From an uncultured Clostridia bacterium (GTDB taxonomy: Bacteria > Bacillota > Clostridia > TANB77 > CAG-508), in the NCBI GenBank assembly GCA_947585105.1, contig CANPWV010000014.1, positions 1 through 33,408 on the forward strand: a DNA stretch of 33,408 bases, in the 5' to 3' direction. Positions within the stretch are counted from its first letter, which is position 1; each line of letters starts with the position of its first letter. Shown one piece after another: positions 9,392 through 18,445 of the stretch. Position numbers and translations under genes: made by a program. The notes below the pieces were generated by a model, which was given only the letters and a program-made list of their open reading frames with translations, was not told the origin of the DNA and searched no databases.

Positions 9392-10171
9392 ATGAAAGAG
9401 TTTTTAAAAAATCGAGCTGGCTCAGTAGTTGTAATGGTTATAATCGTTATAATTGTATCTGTAGTTGGTGGTGGCGCTACTTTTCTTGGCGTAAGAATGC
9501 TAGTTTCAGGAGATGGAAATTTCTTCCAACCATTTGAAGATCTTGGATGGATTGAACCAAAAGACGAGGAAGAGGAAGAAAAAGAAAAAAGTGAAAGTAA
9601 AGCTGAAACAAAAGACTATGAGTCTAAATATAAAGTAGATGAAAGTAAATTATCATTTGTTGCTAAAGAAAGTGATACAGAACATTATTATGCTGAAATT
9701 TCATTAACTGAAATGATGGGCGAAAATACAGATAGCTATGATGAATATTCTGAAATGTATGATAAATTAAAAATGATAATGAATGTTTATGTAAGAGATG
9801 ACATGGTTGTTGAAATAGCTATAGGATTTAATATTTCAGATTTTTGCGATTATGCTTATGATTTATTAAAAGAAAATGATGGATTAGATTATTTTGGAGA
9901 ATCAATATCTTCTTCAGATGATTTGAAAGAATATATGATAACTTATATTGAGCAAATGTATAATTCTGAAATGGAAGATGAAGAAGCTAGTGAATATTTA
10001 AAATTTGTTTCAGATGTAGATAAAGGTACAATTGAAATTTATATGACAGAAGATGCTATAAATGAAGCTTTTGAAAACTATGGTACAGATCCAGAAGAAA
10101 GATCATTTGATAGTTTTGTTGAAGCAATGAATGATTCTGATATGAATATTGATTTTAAACTTGTAGATTAA
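9392..10171 (+). CDS. Membrane-anchored acidic protein, function unknown
   Basis: 259 residues. A short basic N terminus and one strongly hydrophobic helix (about 11–36) are followed by GDGNFFQPFEDLGW and a long extracytoplasmic part rich in Glu, Asp, Ser and Tyr. The membrane-proximal GDGxxFxP motif recurs in the next gene, so the two are distant paralogues. Topology predicts an outside-facing domain on a single N-terminal anchor. No enzyme motif was recognised. The ATG follows a GAAGGGAAT site, and the promoter at 9330 lies directly upstream. It is probably cotranscribed with 10208–11146 (36-base gap). Confidence 0.8.
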   Translation: MKEFLKNRAGSVVVMVIIVIIVSVVGGGATFLGVRMLVSGDGNFFQPFEDLGWIEPKDEEEEEKEKSESKAETKDYESKYKVDESKLSFVAKESDTEHYYAEISLTEMMGENTDSYDEYSEMYDKLKMIMNVYVRDDMVVEIAIGFNISDFCDYAYDLLKENDGLDYFGESISSSDDLKEYMITYIEQMYNSEMEDEEASEYLKFVSDVDKGTIEIYMTEDAINEAFENYGTDPEERSFDSFVEAMNDSDMNIDFKLVD

Positions 10172-10207
10172 TAAAATCTAAATAAAATACAAAGGAGAAT
10201 TAAAGTT

Positions 10208-11146
10208 ATGGAAGAAAATTTAAATGAAGATCCACTAAATAATGGAGATTTCAAAAAGAAGAAAAGTATGGGTCCTTTAAAAGGCTTACTACTTGCAATT
10301 TTAGTTGTTTTCTTGATTTGTGTTATTGGCTTATTAATTAGAATGGTAGTTGTTGGAGATGGAGATTATTTCAAACCAATAAAAGACATTTTTGGAATTG
10401 AAGGTAAAAAAGAAGATACTAAAGCTCCAGTAGAGCAAAAAGTCCAATCTGTTGTTTCAGGTCAAAGATATACATTATTAAATAGTAAAGAAGAAGCTGA
10501 AGATGTTAAACATTATAGATTTAGCGTAGATCCTGTAGTTCTTGCTTCAAAATTAATGGATGTTTTTGGAGTAGAGGGTCGAGTTTCTACTGAAGAAATC
10601 GGTGGAGATGTTTACTTAGATATTTTTGCAAATGAAGATGAATTTGTTGGTTTGGTTCTTGGATATGATTATCTAGATATGTTAGAAGAACAATATAATC
10701 AATATGTTAAAGATCCTGATATGAAAGATATGCTAAAAGAAGAAGGAATAGATAATTTATCAGATTTCGTAGAAATGTTTGAAAGCCAAATTGATATTGA
10801 TAAAGATGAAATAATAGATGAAATGTTTAAAGATGATGAAACAGTTGAAAAATTAAATATGTTAGGAATAAGTAAAAAAGATATAGACGAAGCTATTAAT
10901 TTGGTTAAAGATAATGGACTTCTTGAAGTTTATGTTTATGGAACAGAAAAATTTAATGAATTAGTTAGCGGAGAATATAATGAACAATTAGAGCAAATTG
11001 GAAATGACTTAGATACAGAATATGAAGAAGAAATTCCATTTGATTTTGATATTAATCAAATCGATGAAATTGCTGATTATATTAATGATTTCATAGAAAA
11101 CAAAGAATACGAAGATTATGGAATTGAAATTTCTGAAATTAACTAA
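10208..11146 (+). CDS. Membrane-anchored acidic protein, paralogue of the preceding gene
   Basis: 312 residues. A cytoplasmic N terminus of about 24 residues with a KKKK patch precedes one transmembrane helix (about 25–48), then GDGDYFKPIKDIFG, matching GDGNFFQPFEDLGW of the neighbour. The outside domain is strongly acidic and mostly helical in composition. The function is not recognised. An AAAGGAG site precedes the ATG, and a strong terminator follows at 11160. The tandem arrangement suggests duplication and divergence. Confidence 0.8.
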   Translation: MEENLNEDPLNNGDFKKKKSMGPLKGLLLAILVVFLICVIGLLIRMVVVGDGDYFKPIKDIFGIEGKKEDTKAPVEQKVQSVVSGQRYTLLNSKEEAEDVKHYRFSVDPVVLASKLMDVFGVEGRVSTEEIGGDVYLDIFANEDEFVGLVLGYDYLDMLEEQYNQYVKDPDMKDMLKEEGIDNLSDFVEMFESQIDIDKDEIIDEMFKDDETVEKLNMLGISKKDIDEAINLVKDNGLLEVYVYGTEKFNELVSGEYNEQLEQIGNDLDTEYEEEIPFDFDINQIDEIADYINDFIENKEYEDYGIEISEIN

Positions 11147-11159
11147 AAAAGTTAAAATA

Positions 11160-11187
11160 AAAACTCTCTTTTTAGAGAGTTTTTAAA
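11160..11187 (+). terminator. Intrinsic terminator
   Basis: AAACTCTCT and AGAGAGTTT form a 9-bp stem followed by a T run. Confidence 0.9.
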
Positions 11188-11205
11188 TTTTTTATTAAAA
11201 AAGGC

Positions 11206-11233
11206 TTGCTTTTTATTTTCATTATGGTATAAT
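11206..11233 (+). promoter_or_regulatory. Promoter of tig
   Basis: TTGCTT, a 16-base spacer and TATAAT, with a TGG extension before the -10; about 60 bases before the tig start. Confidence 0.65.
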
Positions 11234-11293
11234 ATAAAAGCTGTTGCTTAATTGTTATTTTTAAAAGCAACCAAAATGGAGGATGATTTTGAA

Positions 11294-12691
11294 ATGAGCG
11301 TAAAAAAAGAATTGACAGAAAATAAAAACGAAGTAAAATTAACCTTTACTGTTGAAGCAAAAGTTTTTGAAGATGCTATGAAAAATATATTTAATAAAAA
11401 CTCTAGATATTTTTCAATTCCTGGCTTCAGAAAAGGTAAAGCACCAATGAATATAGTAGAAAAATTTTATGGTTCACAAATATTCTATGAAGATGCTTTT
11501 AACGAAGTATTTCCAAAAGTTTATGAAGAAGCTATAAAAGAAAATAATATAGAAGCTGTTACAAAACCAGATGTTGATATTTTGGTTATGGAAAAAGGAA
11601 AAGACTTAGAGTTTACAGCTATTGTTGGAACAAAACCAGAAGTAAAACTTGGTAAATATAAAGGTGTTGAAATCGAGAAAATCGAAAGTAAAGTAACAGA
11701 CAAAGATGTTGAAGAAGAGCTTAAAAAAGTTCAAGAAAGAAATTCTAGATTAGTTTCTGTAACAGATAGACCAGTAAAAAATGGAGATACAACAGTTATA
11801 GATTTTGAAGGCTTTTGCGAAGGTCAAGCTTTTGAAGGTGGAAAAGCTGATAATCATGAATTAGTTATAGGAAGTAATACTTTTATTCCTGGATTTGAAG
11901 ATCAAATAATTGGAATGAAAATTGATGAATCAAAAGATATAAATGTAAAATTTCCAGATGAATATTTTTCAAAAGATTTAGCTGGAAAAGATGCTACTTT
12001 TAAAGTAAAATTACATGAAATCAAGATGAAAGAATTACCAAAATTAGATGATGAATTTGCTAAAGATGTTAGTGAATTTGATACTTTAGAAGAATACAAA
12101 AAAGATTTAAAAGCTAAAAAACAAGAAGAAGCTGATAAAAAAGCCAAAAATGATATGCAAGAAGCTGCTGTAAATGCTGCTATGGATACATGTGAAGTTG
12201 AAATATCAGATGGAATGATTGAACTTGAATTAGATCAAATGGTTCAAGATATGGATACAAGATTAAGATATCAAGGTTTAAAATTTGAACAATATTTAAA
12301 AATGCTTGGAAAAACAATGAATGATTTTAGAAGAGACAACACTTTAGCTGCTACAAAATCAATTAAAATGAGATTAGTTTTAGAAGCAATTTTTAAAGAT
12401 TCAAAATTAGAAGTAAGCGACTCAGATGTTGAAAATAAAGCTCAAGAGCTTGCTACTACATATAATAGAAAATTGGAAGATTTAAAAGCTAATGAAGAAA
12501 TTATGAAACAAATAAAAAATGGTTTAGAAACAGAAAAGACAGTAGATTATCTTTTAGAAAATGCTAAGAAAGTTGCTAAAAAAGCTGAAGAGAAAAAACC
12601 GGAAGATAAGAAAGAAAGTCCAAATAAAACTGAAACCAAAAAAGAATCTTCTGTTAAAAAAACAGAAGCTAAAAAAGAAACTAACGGTTAA
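11294..12691 (+). CDS. tig: Trigger factor, ribosome-associated chaperone / peptidyl-prolyl isomerase
   Basis: 465 residues from the ATG at 11294, chosen over an upstream ATG at 11252 because a GGAGG site lies about 10 bases before it and family N termini begin there. The ribosome-binding domain carries the signature GFRKGKAP. The FKBP-type PPIase domain follows (about 150–235, with IDFEGFCEGQAF and IPGFEDQIIGM), then the helical chaperone domain. The tail of about 35 residues is unusually Lys/Glu-rich and repetitive, a lineage extension beyond the normal C terminus. It binds nascent chains at the ribosome exit. It lies directly upstream of clpP and clpX, as in many Firmicutes. CCG GAA in the tail is an out-of-frame CGG and does not affect the frame. 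Confidence 0.96.
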   Translation: MSVKKELTENKNEVKLTFTVEAKVFEDAMKNIFNKNSRYFSIPGFRKGKAPMNIVEKFYGSQIFYEDAFNEVFPKVYEEAIKENNIEAVTKPDVDILVMEKGKDLEFTAIVGTKPEVKLGKYKGVEIEKIESKVTDKDVEEELKKVQERNSRLVSVTDRPVKNGDTTVIDFEGFCEGQAFEGGKADNHELVIGSNTFIPGFEDQIIGMKIDESKDINVKFPDEYFSKDLAGKDATFKVKLHEIKMKELPKLDDEFAKDVSEFDTLEEYKKDLKAKKQEEADKKAKNDMQEAAVNAAMDTCEVEISDGMIELELDQMVQDMDTRLRYQGLKFEQYLKMLGKTMNDFRRDNTLAATKSIKMRLVLEAIFKDSKLEVSDSDVENKAQELATTYNRKLEDLKANEEIMKQIKNGLETEKTVDYLLENAKKVAKKAEEKKPEDKKESPNKTETKKESSVKKTEAKKETNG

Positions 12692-12708
12692 TTTATAGAT
12701 TTAGTCTG

Positions 12709-12756
12709 TTGCAAAAAAGTCCTAATATCGTAGATATTGGGCTTTTTTGCTTTATA
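12709..12756 (+). terminator. Intrinsic terminator between tig and clpP
   Basis: A long stem (GCAAAAAAGTCCTAATATC with GATATTGGGCTTTTTTGC) separates tig from clpP, which has its own promoter. Confidence 0.85.
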
Positions 12757-12792
12757 TGTCGATAAAAGTCAAAAATTAAATTTAAAAAAGTA

Positions 12793-12821
12793 TTGAAATT
12801 TAGAAACAATTAGTATATATT
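12793..12821 (+). promoter_or_regulatory. Promoter of clpP–clpX
   Basis: TTGAAA, a 17-base spacer and TATATT, about 30 bases upstream of the clpP ATG. No clear CtsR direct repeat is seen. Confidence 0.65.
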
Positions 12822-12851
12822 ATGTGTATGTTAAATAAGGGAGGAAAAAAT

Positions 12852-13454
12852 ATGGAAAAAAATACATTAATACCTTATGTTATTGAACAAACTAGCAAAG
12901 GTGAAAGATCTTATGATATATATTCTAGATTATTGAAAGATAGGATTGTAATGCTATCAGAGGATGTAAATTCAGCTTCAGCTAATGTTATAGTTGCTGA
13001 AATGTTGTTTTTGGAATCTGAAGATCCAGATAAAGAAATCCATTTTTATATTAATAGCCCAGGTGGCTCTATTGTAGACGGAATGGCGATTGTAGATACT
13101 ATGAATTATATTAAATGTCCAGTTTCTACAATTTGCGTTGGTATGGCTGCTTCTATGGGTTCTGTTTTACTTGCTTGTGGTGAAAAAGGAAAAAGATATG
13201 CTACACCTAATTCAGAAATCTTAATTCATCAACCTCTAATTGGTGGAAATGGACTTTCTGGTCAAGCTACAGATATTAAGATTCATACAGATCACTTAAT
13301 AAAAACTCGTGAAAAACTAAATAAATTATTAAGCGAAAAAACAGGTCAACCTTTAGAAAAAATTTGGGCTGATACTGAAAGAGATAACTATATGACAGCT
13401 GAAGAAGCTCTACAATATGGTTTAATTGATGGAATATTAGATAAAAGAGCCTAA
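12852..13454 (+). CDS. clpP: ATP-dependent Clp protease proteolytic subunit
   Basis: 200 residues from the ATG at 12852, which has GGGAGG 8 bases upstream; an in-frame ATG at 12822 lies in the promoter and is rejected. The serine-protease triad is visible: Ser101 in GMAASMGS, His126 in ILIHQP and Asp178 in TERDNY. ClpP forms the tetradecameric barrel that degrades substrates unfolded by ClpX (or ClpC). clpX follows after 26 bases with its own AGGAGG, so the two are an operon. No in-frame CGG is present. Confidence 0.97.
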   Translation: MEKNTLIPYVIEQTSKGERSYDIYSRLLKDRIVMLSEDVNSASANVIVAEMLFLESEDPDKEIHFYINSPGGSIVDGMAIVDTMNYIKCPVSTICVGMAASMGSVLLACGEKGKRYATPNSEILIHQPLIGGNGLSGQATDIKIHTDHLIKTREKLNKLLSEKTGQPLEKIWADTERDNYMTAEEALQYGLIDGILDKRA

Positions 13455-13480
13455 AATAAAAAGAGGAGGAATAAGCTTTT

Positions 13481-14779
13481 ATGGCAAAAAACTCAAATAC
13501 TATTAAATGTTCATTTTGTGGAAAACCACAGGATGCAGTTAAAAAGATAATTGCTGGACCAAATGGAGTATTCATTTGCGACGAATGTGTTACAGTTTGC
13601 CAAAATATAATGGACACAGAGCTTTTTGAAGATTATGAAGATGATAGAGAGTCAAAAACTATTCCTAGTCCAGAAGAAATAAAAAAGTTTTTAGATGATT
13701 ATGTAATTGGTCAAGAAGAAGCTAAAAAAACTTTATCTGTTGCTGTTTATAATCATTATAAAAGAATAAATAATTTAGGATTTATTGATGATGTTGAAAT
13801 TGGAAAAAGTAATATTTTGCTTTTAGGCCCAACAGGATGTGGAAAAACTTTACTTGCTCAGACTTTAGCTAAAATATTAAATGTTCCTTTTGCAATAGCT
13901 GATGCTACAACATTAACTGAAGCTGGTTATGTTGGAGAAGATGTTGAAAATATATTGCTTAAATTGCTTCAAAACGCTAATATGGACGTTGAAAGAGCTG
14001 AACGTGGAATTATTTATATTGATGAAATTGATAAGATTTCAAGAAAATCTGAAAATCCTTCAATTACTAGAGATGTAAGTGGAGAAGGTGTTCAACAAGC
14101 TCTTCTTAAATTGATAGAAGGTACTGTTGCTTCAGTTCCACCACAAGGTGGAAGAAAACATCCACATCAAGAGTTTATTCAAATTGATACATCAAATATA
14201 TTGTTTATATGTGGAGGTGCTTTTGAAGGATTAGATTCTATTATAAAAGATAGAGTAGGAAAGAAGTCTATTGGATTTGGAGCTACAATTGATAGTAAAA
14301 AAGATATTAATAGAACTGAAATTTTAAAACAATTATTACCACAAGATTTGTTAAAATTCGGAATGATTCCAGAATTTGTTGGTCGTCTTCCAATTGTTGC
14401 TACTTTAGAAGCGCTTACTCCTGAAGCCCTACATGATATTTTAACAAAACCAAAAAATTCTTTGATAAAACAATATACAAAACTTGTAGAATTAGATGGG
14501 GTAGAACTTGAGTTTGAAAAAGGTGCTATTGATGCAATTGTGAATCAAGCTATTGAGAGAAATACTGGTGCTAGAGGATTACGATCAATTATAGAAGATT
14601 TGATGAGAGATATAATGTTTGATATTCCATCAAATCCACAAATTGTAAAATGTATTATAACAAGAGAAACTACTTTAAATAAAGCTGCTCCAAAGCTTAT
14701 CATAGATAAAAATAAGAAAAAAGAGCCTTTGAAGATGAGAACAACAAAACTTCAAAAGACAGAAAACAAAACAGCGTAA
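13481..14779 (+). CDS. clpX: ATP-dependent Clp protease ATP-binding subunit
   Basis: 432 residues. The N-terminal zinc-binding domain has Cys10, Cys13, Cys33 and Cys36. The AAA+ module has Walker A GPTGCGKT (about 116–123), Walker B IIYIDEID, the pore loop GYVGED, the RKH loop in [10 protein letters not shown] and a late GARGLRSI sensor 2. The IGF-type ClpP-docking loop is seen as SIGFGA. It unfolds tagged proteins and feeds them to ClpP encoded upstream. TTC GGA at 14357 contains an out-of-frame CGG and reads normally. The C-terminal tail is Lys-rich. Confidence 0.97.
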   Translation: MAKNSNTIKCSFCGKPQDAVKKIIAGPNGVFICDECVTVCQNIMDTELFEDYEDDRESKTIPSPEEIKKFLDDYVIGQEEAKKTLSVAVYNHYKRINNLGFIDDVEIGKSNILLLGPTGCGKTLLAQTLAKILNVPFAIADATTLTEAGYVGEDVENILLKLLQNANMDVERAERGIIYIDEIDKISRKSENPSITRDVSGEGVQQALLKLIEGTVASVPPQGGRKHPHQEFIQIDTSNILFICGGAFEGLDSIIKDRVGKKSIGFGATIDSKKDINRTEILKQLLPQDLLKFGMIPEFVGRLPIVATLEALTPEALHDILTKPKNSLIKQYTKLVELDGVELEFEKGAIDAIVNQAIERNTGARGLRSIIEDLMRDIMFDIPSNPQIVKCIITRETTLNKAAPKLIIDKNKKKEPLKMRTTKLQKTENKTA

Positions 14780-14787
14780 AATATAAT

Positions 14788-14817
14788 GATGGTATTTATA
14801 AAAATACCATCTTTTAA
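14788..14817 (+). terminator. Intrinsic terminator of clpX
   Basis: GATGGTATTT and AAATACCATC form a 10-bp stem followed by TTTT. Confidence 0.85.
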
Positions 14818-14824
14818 ATTTATA

Positions 14825-14862
14825 AAAAATAAGGACGGTAAAACCGCCCTTTTATTTTTTTG
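14825..14862 (-). terminator. Terminator of the convergent minus-strand gene
   Basis: On the minus strand, immediately after the stop of the next gene, AAGGGCGG and CCGTCCTT form a stem around a TTTTA loop, flanked by A and T runs on both sides; it may act in both directions. Confidence 0.7.
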
Positions 14863-14863
14863 C

Positions 14864-16138
14864 TTAAAATTCTGTAAATGTATAATCTGTATAACAGCTC
14901 TTGATAGCATTTATTGTAGAATCAAGGCCTTTGTGAGCTTCGTTATCATAATAAAATTTTGAATAATTAGAAAATTCAGAGAAATATATATCATCTACAT
15001 CAACACCTTCTGAACTTACAACTATATCGCTATCTGATTCTACTAAATAATAATCATAAGTAGCTTGGCTGTTAAGCTCTGTATATGTTACTTTATATAT
15101 ATAGAAAATATTATTTTTATCATAACTATAACCAGTTTTATCTGTTGAAGCAACAAGAACTTTTTGAAGTTCTGGATCTCCAGCTCTTAAATTATAATTA
15201 TATCCTAATGAATAAACACTAGCTACAGAATAAGAACGATATTCACAATCACTTTTAGCTTCTTCTAAAGCTTCAGGTGCTATAGAATCTTTAGTTTCTT
15301 GAGATAATTGAGAAGCATCTTTTAAATATTCATTTTGACCTTCAACAGTATAAGTATGTTCAGTTTCGTTTACCGCGTAACCATATTGTCTTAAGTCTGA
15401 TTCATCAAATTTTGCTTTGACAGTAATTTTATCTCCATTTCTTATTTTTGATAAAGTTACTAAATCAGATTGACCATTTTCAACAGACATAGTATAGTAA
15501 ACATCATATTTAATGAAACTATTAGCACTAGTATTATTTATAGATACAGATAAATTAGGAGATATTCCTGAAAATTCAAGTTCTACATCTTTAAATAAGT
15601 CAATAACTTCGGCTTCTTCTAAGTCTTTAACAGTGATTTCAAATGATTTTGATTTTAGCTTGATTTTATATTCTTTCAACCAATCATCAGAAATTTTTAT
15701 TGTAACTTTGATTTTATCACCGTTTTTAACATTTTCATTTGTTTCAACTTCGGATTTTTCCAAAATTCTTTCCTCTAATTTATTAACAGTTTTTCTATCA
15801 TCTATTATTTTTCTCAACCCTTTTTTGTCAACGGTTAAGTCATATTCATCAAATGATGCATACCCATTATAATTTCCTGATGTTTCAAATGAAATATATT
15901 TTGACAAATCAATTTCTTTAGCTGAGAAAAAAGTAGCATAAACAAATCCAGCAATTGCACAAGCAATTATAATTACAAGAATAATTATAATTGAAATAAT
16001 TAGTCCTTTTTTACTTTTTTTTGGTTTTTTATCTACTTCAACTGTTGATTCAACTTTTTGTTCTTCTTTTACATCTTCTTTTACGATTTCTTCGTTTTCA
16101 GTTGGAGTAGTTTCTTTTTTTTCATTTTCTTCGTCCAT
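14864..16138 (-). CDS. Membrane-anchored protein of unknown function
   Basis: 424 residues from the start at 16138, chosen because AGGAGG lies 7 bases upstream; a longer frame from 16237 would overlap the promoter. The charged cytoplasmic N terminus (Glu/Lys, about 43 residues) is followed by one hydrophobic helix (about 44–70) and a long outside domain. Two stretches of that domain (about 130–175 and 215–270) resemble each other, both with NGDKI(K/T)V followed by a lysine or aspartate pattern, suggesting two related beta domains. No catalytic motif was recognised. It is divergent from the gene at 16357 and shares the KKSKKGLIIS anchor style with neighbouring membrane proteins. Confidence 0.8.
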   Translation of the reverse strand: MDEENEKKETTPTENEEIVKEDVKEEQKVESTVEVDKKPKKSKKGLIISIIIILVIIIACAIAGFVYATFFSAKEIDLSKYISFETSGNYNGYASFDEYDLTVDKKGLRKIIDDRKTVNKLEERILEKSEVETNENVKNGDKIKVTIKISDDWLKEYKIKLKSKSFEITVKDLEEAEVIDLFKDVELEFSGISPNLSVSINNTSANSFIKYDVYYTMSVENGQSDLVTLSKIRNGDKITVKAKFDESDLRQYGYAVNETEHTYTVEGQNEYLKDASQLSQETKDSIAPEALEEAKSDCEYRSYSVASVYSLGYNYNLRAGDPELQKVLVASTDKTGYSYDKNNIFYIYKVTYTELNSQATYDYYLVESDSDIVVSSEGVDVDDIYFSEFSNYSKFYYDNEAHKGLDSTINAIKSCYTDYTFTEF

Positions 16139-16174
16139 TTTTAGACCTCCTAAAATAAAAATTAATTCTTTATT

Positions 16175-16203
16175 ATTATATTTTAAAAGTGATAAAAAAT
16201 CAA
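16175..16203 (-). promoter_or_regulatory. Promoter of the minus-strand gene
   Basis: On the minus strand, TTGATT, a 17-base spacer and TATAAT, about 37 bases before the start codon. Confidence 0.65.
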
Positions 16204-16252
16204 TAAAATAAAGTAAAATTACCAAATTTATTTTCATTTTTATGGTAAGATA

Positions 16253-16281
16253 TTGACAAAATTTGTAAATTGCGGTATAAA
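16253..16281 (+). promoter_or_regulatory. Promoter of the 16357 operon
   Basis: TTGACA, a 17-base spacer and TATAAA, divergent from the minus-strand promoter at 16175–16203. Confidence 0.65.
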
Positions 16282-16356
16282 TTATATATGATAAATCTTA
16301 CTATTATGTTATAATTTAGTTGATTATTTCATAATATAAAATGAAAGGGGATTATT

Positions 16357-17010
16357 ATGGACGAAAACGAAAAAAATGAAAATGTTGAAAACGTTGAGAA
16401 TACTTCTAACGTTGAAAATGAAACAAAAGATACTAATAATGTAGTATCAGGAGGAAATGGTATTGAAACATTCCTAAAAGAAAAAAAATATCTAATTATT
16501 GGTATAGTTGTTGCTATTATTGCAGTAATAGTTATTTTTAATGTATTTTTTAATACAAAAGGTAAAGCAAAGAGCGTTGTAAAACAATTTATAAAAGCTT
16601 ATTCAAAAGCTGATGTTAAGAAAATGATTAAATTAGCTGATCCTTATGGAACTTATGTATTTAATGATATCAAAAATGATAAAGATTTTGAAGATGACTT
16701 CTGGGATGAATATAAAGATTTTATAAGTGATAAAGATTCTGATGAATATGAAGAAGTTAAAGATAGTTATGAAGATTCATTAGATAAAGATAATCTAGAA
16801 GATGCTAAAGAAGCTATGGAAGATTATGTTGATGATGTAAAATTAAAAATTAAAAAATTCACAAGTGTAAAAAAAGAAGGAAAAAATTTATATAAAGTAA
16901 AAGTAAAAGTTCAAGCTATAGATGATGATGGAGACAAAGATACAGATACACTTACATTCTGGGTTATGAAAAAAGGATTAAGCTGTAAAATTGTTAGTGC
17001 AGGATTATAA
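16357..17010 (+). CDS. Membrane-anchored DUF4878/NTF2-like protein 1
   Basis: 217 residues: an Asn/Glu-rich cytoplasmic N terminus, a transmembrane helix (about 46–66), then an outside domain beginning AKSVVKQFIKAYSKADVKKMIKLADPYG. That pattern (helix ending VKxFxxAxxxxDxxKxxxLxD) resembles DUF4878-type NTF2-like folds of small lipoproteins and membrane proteins. The middle is rich in Asp and Lys, and the end returns to beta strands. Relatives lie at 17034, 17711 and 21743. The role is not known. A GAAAGGGG site precedes the start, and the next family member follows after 23 bases in the same operon. Confidence 0.78.
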   Translation: MDENEKNENVENVENTSNVENETKDTNNVVSGGNGIETFLKEKKYLIIGIVVAIIAVIVIFNVFFNTKGKAKSVVKQFIKAYSKADVKKMIKLADPYGTYVFNDIKNDKDFEDDFWDEYKDFISDKDSDEYEEVKDSYEDSLDKDNLEDAKEAMEDYVDDVKLKIKKFTSVKKEGKNLYKVKVKVQAIDDDGDKDTDTLTFWVMKKGLSCKIVSAGL

Positions 17011-17033
17011 TATTAAAATAAGAGGTATTTATA

Positions 17034-17642
17034 ATGAGTGATGAAAATAATGTAGAAAATGTTGAGCCTAATGTTGAAACTAAAAAAGTTAATAATAATA
17101 AAAAAATAATAACTGGTATTTCAATATTAGTTGTTGCTATAGTTTTAATAATTTGTATCGTAGTTGCTGTTAGACCTACTCCAGAAAAAACAGCTAAAAA
17201 GTTTTTACAATATCTTGATAAAGGAAAATTTTCAAAAGCTTTTGATTTAGTTGATGTTGTTGGAGCCGGTGCTTGGGCTAATTGTAACGGTGATTATGAA
17301 GATTTCAATGATTATTATGACGATTACAGTGATAAATATGAAGATGATGACATGAAAGATAAATTAGACGATATGATAGATAGTACAGTAGAGGGAATGG
17401 AAGATTCTTTAGGTGATGCTGAAAAATATGGTGTTGAAATCAAAAAGATTAAAAAAGCTAAAAAAGTAAAAGATGCTAAAAATCTTTATAAAGTAGAAGC
17501 TAAAGTAAAAGTTGAATATCAAGAAGATGAAGACGATGATGTAGAAAGAGATACTACTACAGTTGATATTTATGTTTTCAAAAAAGGCGGAAAATACTAT
17601 ATAGTAGGTACTGACGGAGATGATAGTGTTGGATTATTCTAA
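17034..17642 (+). CDS. Membrane-anchored DUF4878/NTF2-like protein 2
   Basis: 202 residues: a short cytoplasmic Asn/Glu segment, a transmembrane helix (about 24–44), then PEKTAKKFLQYLDKGKFSKAFDLVD, the same domain start as its neighbours, and a strongly acidic centre. The end (VDIYVFKKGGKYYIVG) matches the final beta hairpin of the other members. It is tandemly duplicated with the upstream gene, with which it shares a transcript (AAGAGG before the ATG). A terminator at 17657 follows. The function is not recognised. Confidence 0.78.
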   Translation: MSDENNVENVEPNVETKKVNNNKKIITGISILVVAIVLIICIVVAVRPTPEKTAKKFLQYLDKGKFSKAFDLVDVVGAGAWANCNGDYEDFNDYYDDYSDKYEDDDMKDKLDDMIDSTVEGMEDSLGDAEKYGVEIKKIKKAKKVKDAKNLYKVEAKVKVEYQEDEDDDVERDTTTVDIYVFKKGGKYYIVGTDGDDSVGLF

Positions 17643-17656
17643 ATCTTATAAAGTGG

Positions 17657-17685
17657 GGGTTCTGGAGAAATTCCAGAACCTTTTT
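17657..17685 (+). terminator. Intrinsic terminator inside the paralogue cluster
   Basis: GGTTCTGGA and TCCAGAACC form a stem with a GAAAT loop followed by TTTTT. The next gene begins only 25 bases later without a visible promoter, so partial read-through is likely. Confidence 0.85.
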
Positions 17686-17710
17686 AAAATAGCAATCAGG
17701 GAGATAATTT

Positions 17711-18445
17711 ATGGAAGAAAACGAGAAAAACAATTCTTTTCCGGAACAATTAGAAGATAATGATTTTGAAAAAGAAAAATTAGAAAATAAAAAAGGTTAT
17801 AAATCATTAATTTCAGATGATGAGGAAAATGGTAAAAAACAAATAAATAAAAGATTTATTATAAATATTATTATGATAATAATTGCTATTATTTTAGTAA
17901 TTATTGGAATTGTTTATTATGTTAATCCTCATGATAAAAAAGCTACTGCTCCAGAAAAAGCAATTCAAAATTTTTGTAAATATTTTAATAATCAAGATAT
18001 AGATGAAGCTTCAGATTTGATAGATTCTAAAGGTTATTATGTTCTTTCTAGTTTAGAGACATCAGCTTATCCAAAATTTGATAGTTATTATAAAAATTCT
18101 GATGAGTTGTTTTCTCAAGAAGAAAATGGCGTTGAAATAGATTTTGATGATCAAGAAAAATACTTGAATAGCTATATTAAATCAGCAATTGAAGTTACAA
18201 GTAGTGGATTAAGATTATCTGTAAAAAATATAGATTCTTGTAATTTGATACAAGGAACAAAAGGGCTTTATAAATTAAGAGTAAATTTTGAATATGATAA
18301 TGGAACAGGTCAGCTTGGTCAACTTACTGATGTTGTGTATGTTTCAAATAATAGTGGTGAATATAAAATAATAGCTGGAACTTTTTTAGATGAGATAATG
18401 TCTACTTATAATAGTTATTTAACATATCAACAATATTATAATTAA
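17711..18445 (+). CDS. Membrane-anchored DUF4878/NTF2-like protein 3
   Basis: 244 residues with an acidic cytoplasmic N terminus of about 48 residues, a transmembrane helix (about 52–73) and an outside domain opening APEKAIQNFCKYFNNQDIDEASDLID. It is less acidic than its siblings. Its last 44 bases overlap the end of the convergent pseudouridine synthase gene. It has no obvious promoter and lies 25 bases after a terminator, so it depends on read-through. The start has a GGGAG site 8 bases upstream. Confidence 0.78.
   Translation: MEENEKNNSFPEQLEDNDFEKEKLENKKGYKSLISDDEENGKKQINKRFIINIIMIIIAIILVIIGIVYYVNPHDKKATAPEKAIQNFCKYFNNQDIDEASDLIDSKGYYVLSSLETSAYPKFDSYYKNSDELFSQEENGVEIDFDDQEKYLNSYIKSAIEVTSSGLRLSVKNIDSCNLIQGTKGLYKLRVNFEYDNGTGQLGQLTDVVYVSNNSGEYKIIAGTFLDEIMSTYNSYLTYQQYYN

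Noticed and set aside
12822..12851. Upstream ATG start of clpP
   Set aside because: It lies directly at the -10 region of the promoter and lacks a ribosome binding site; the ATG at 12852 has GGGAGG.
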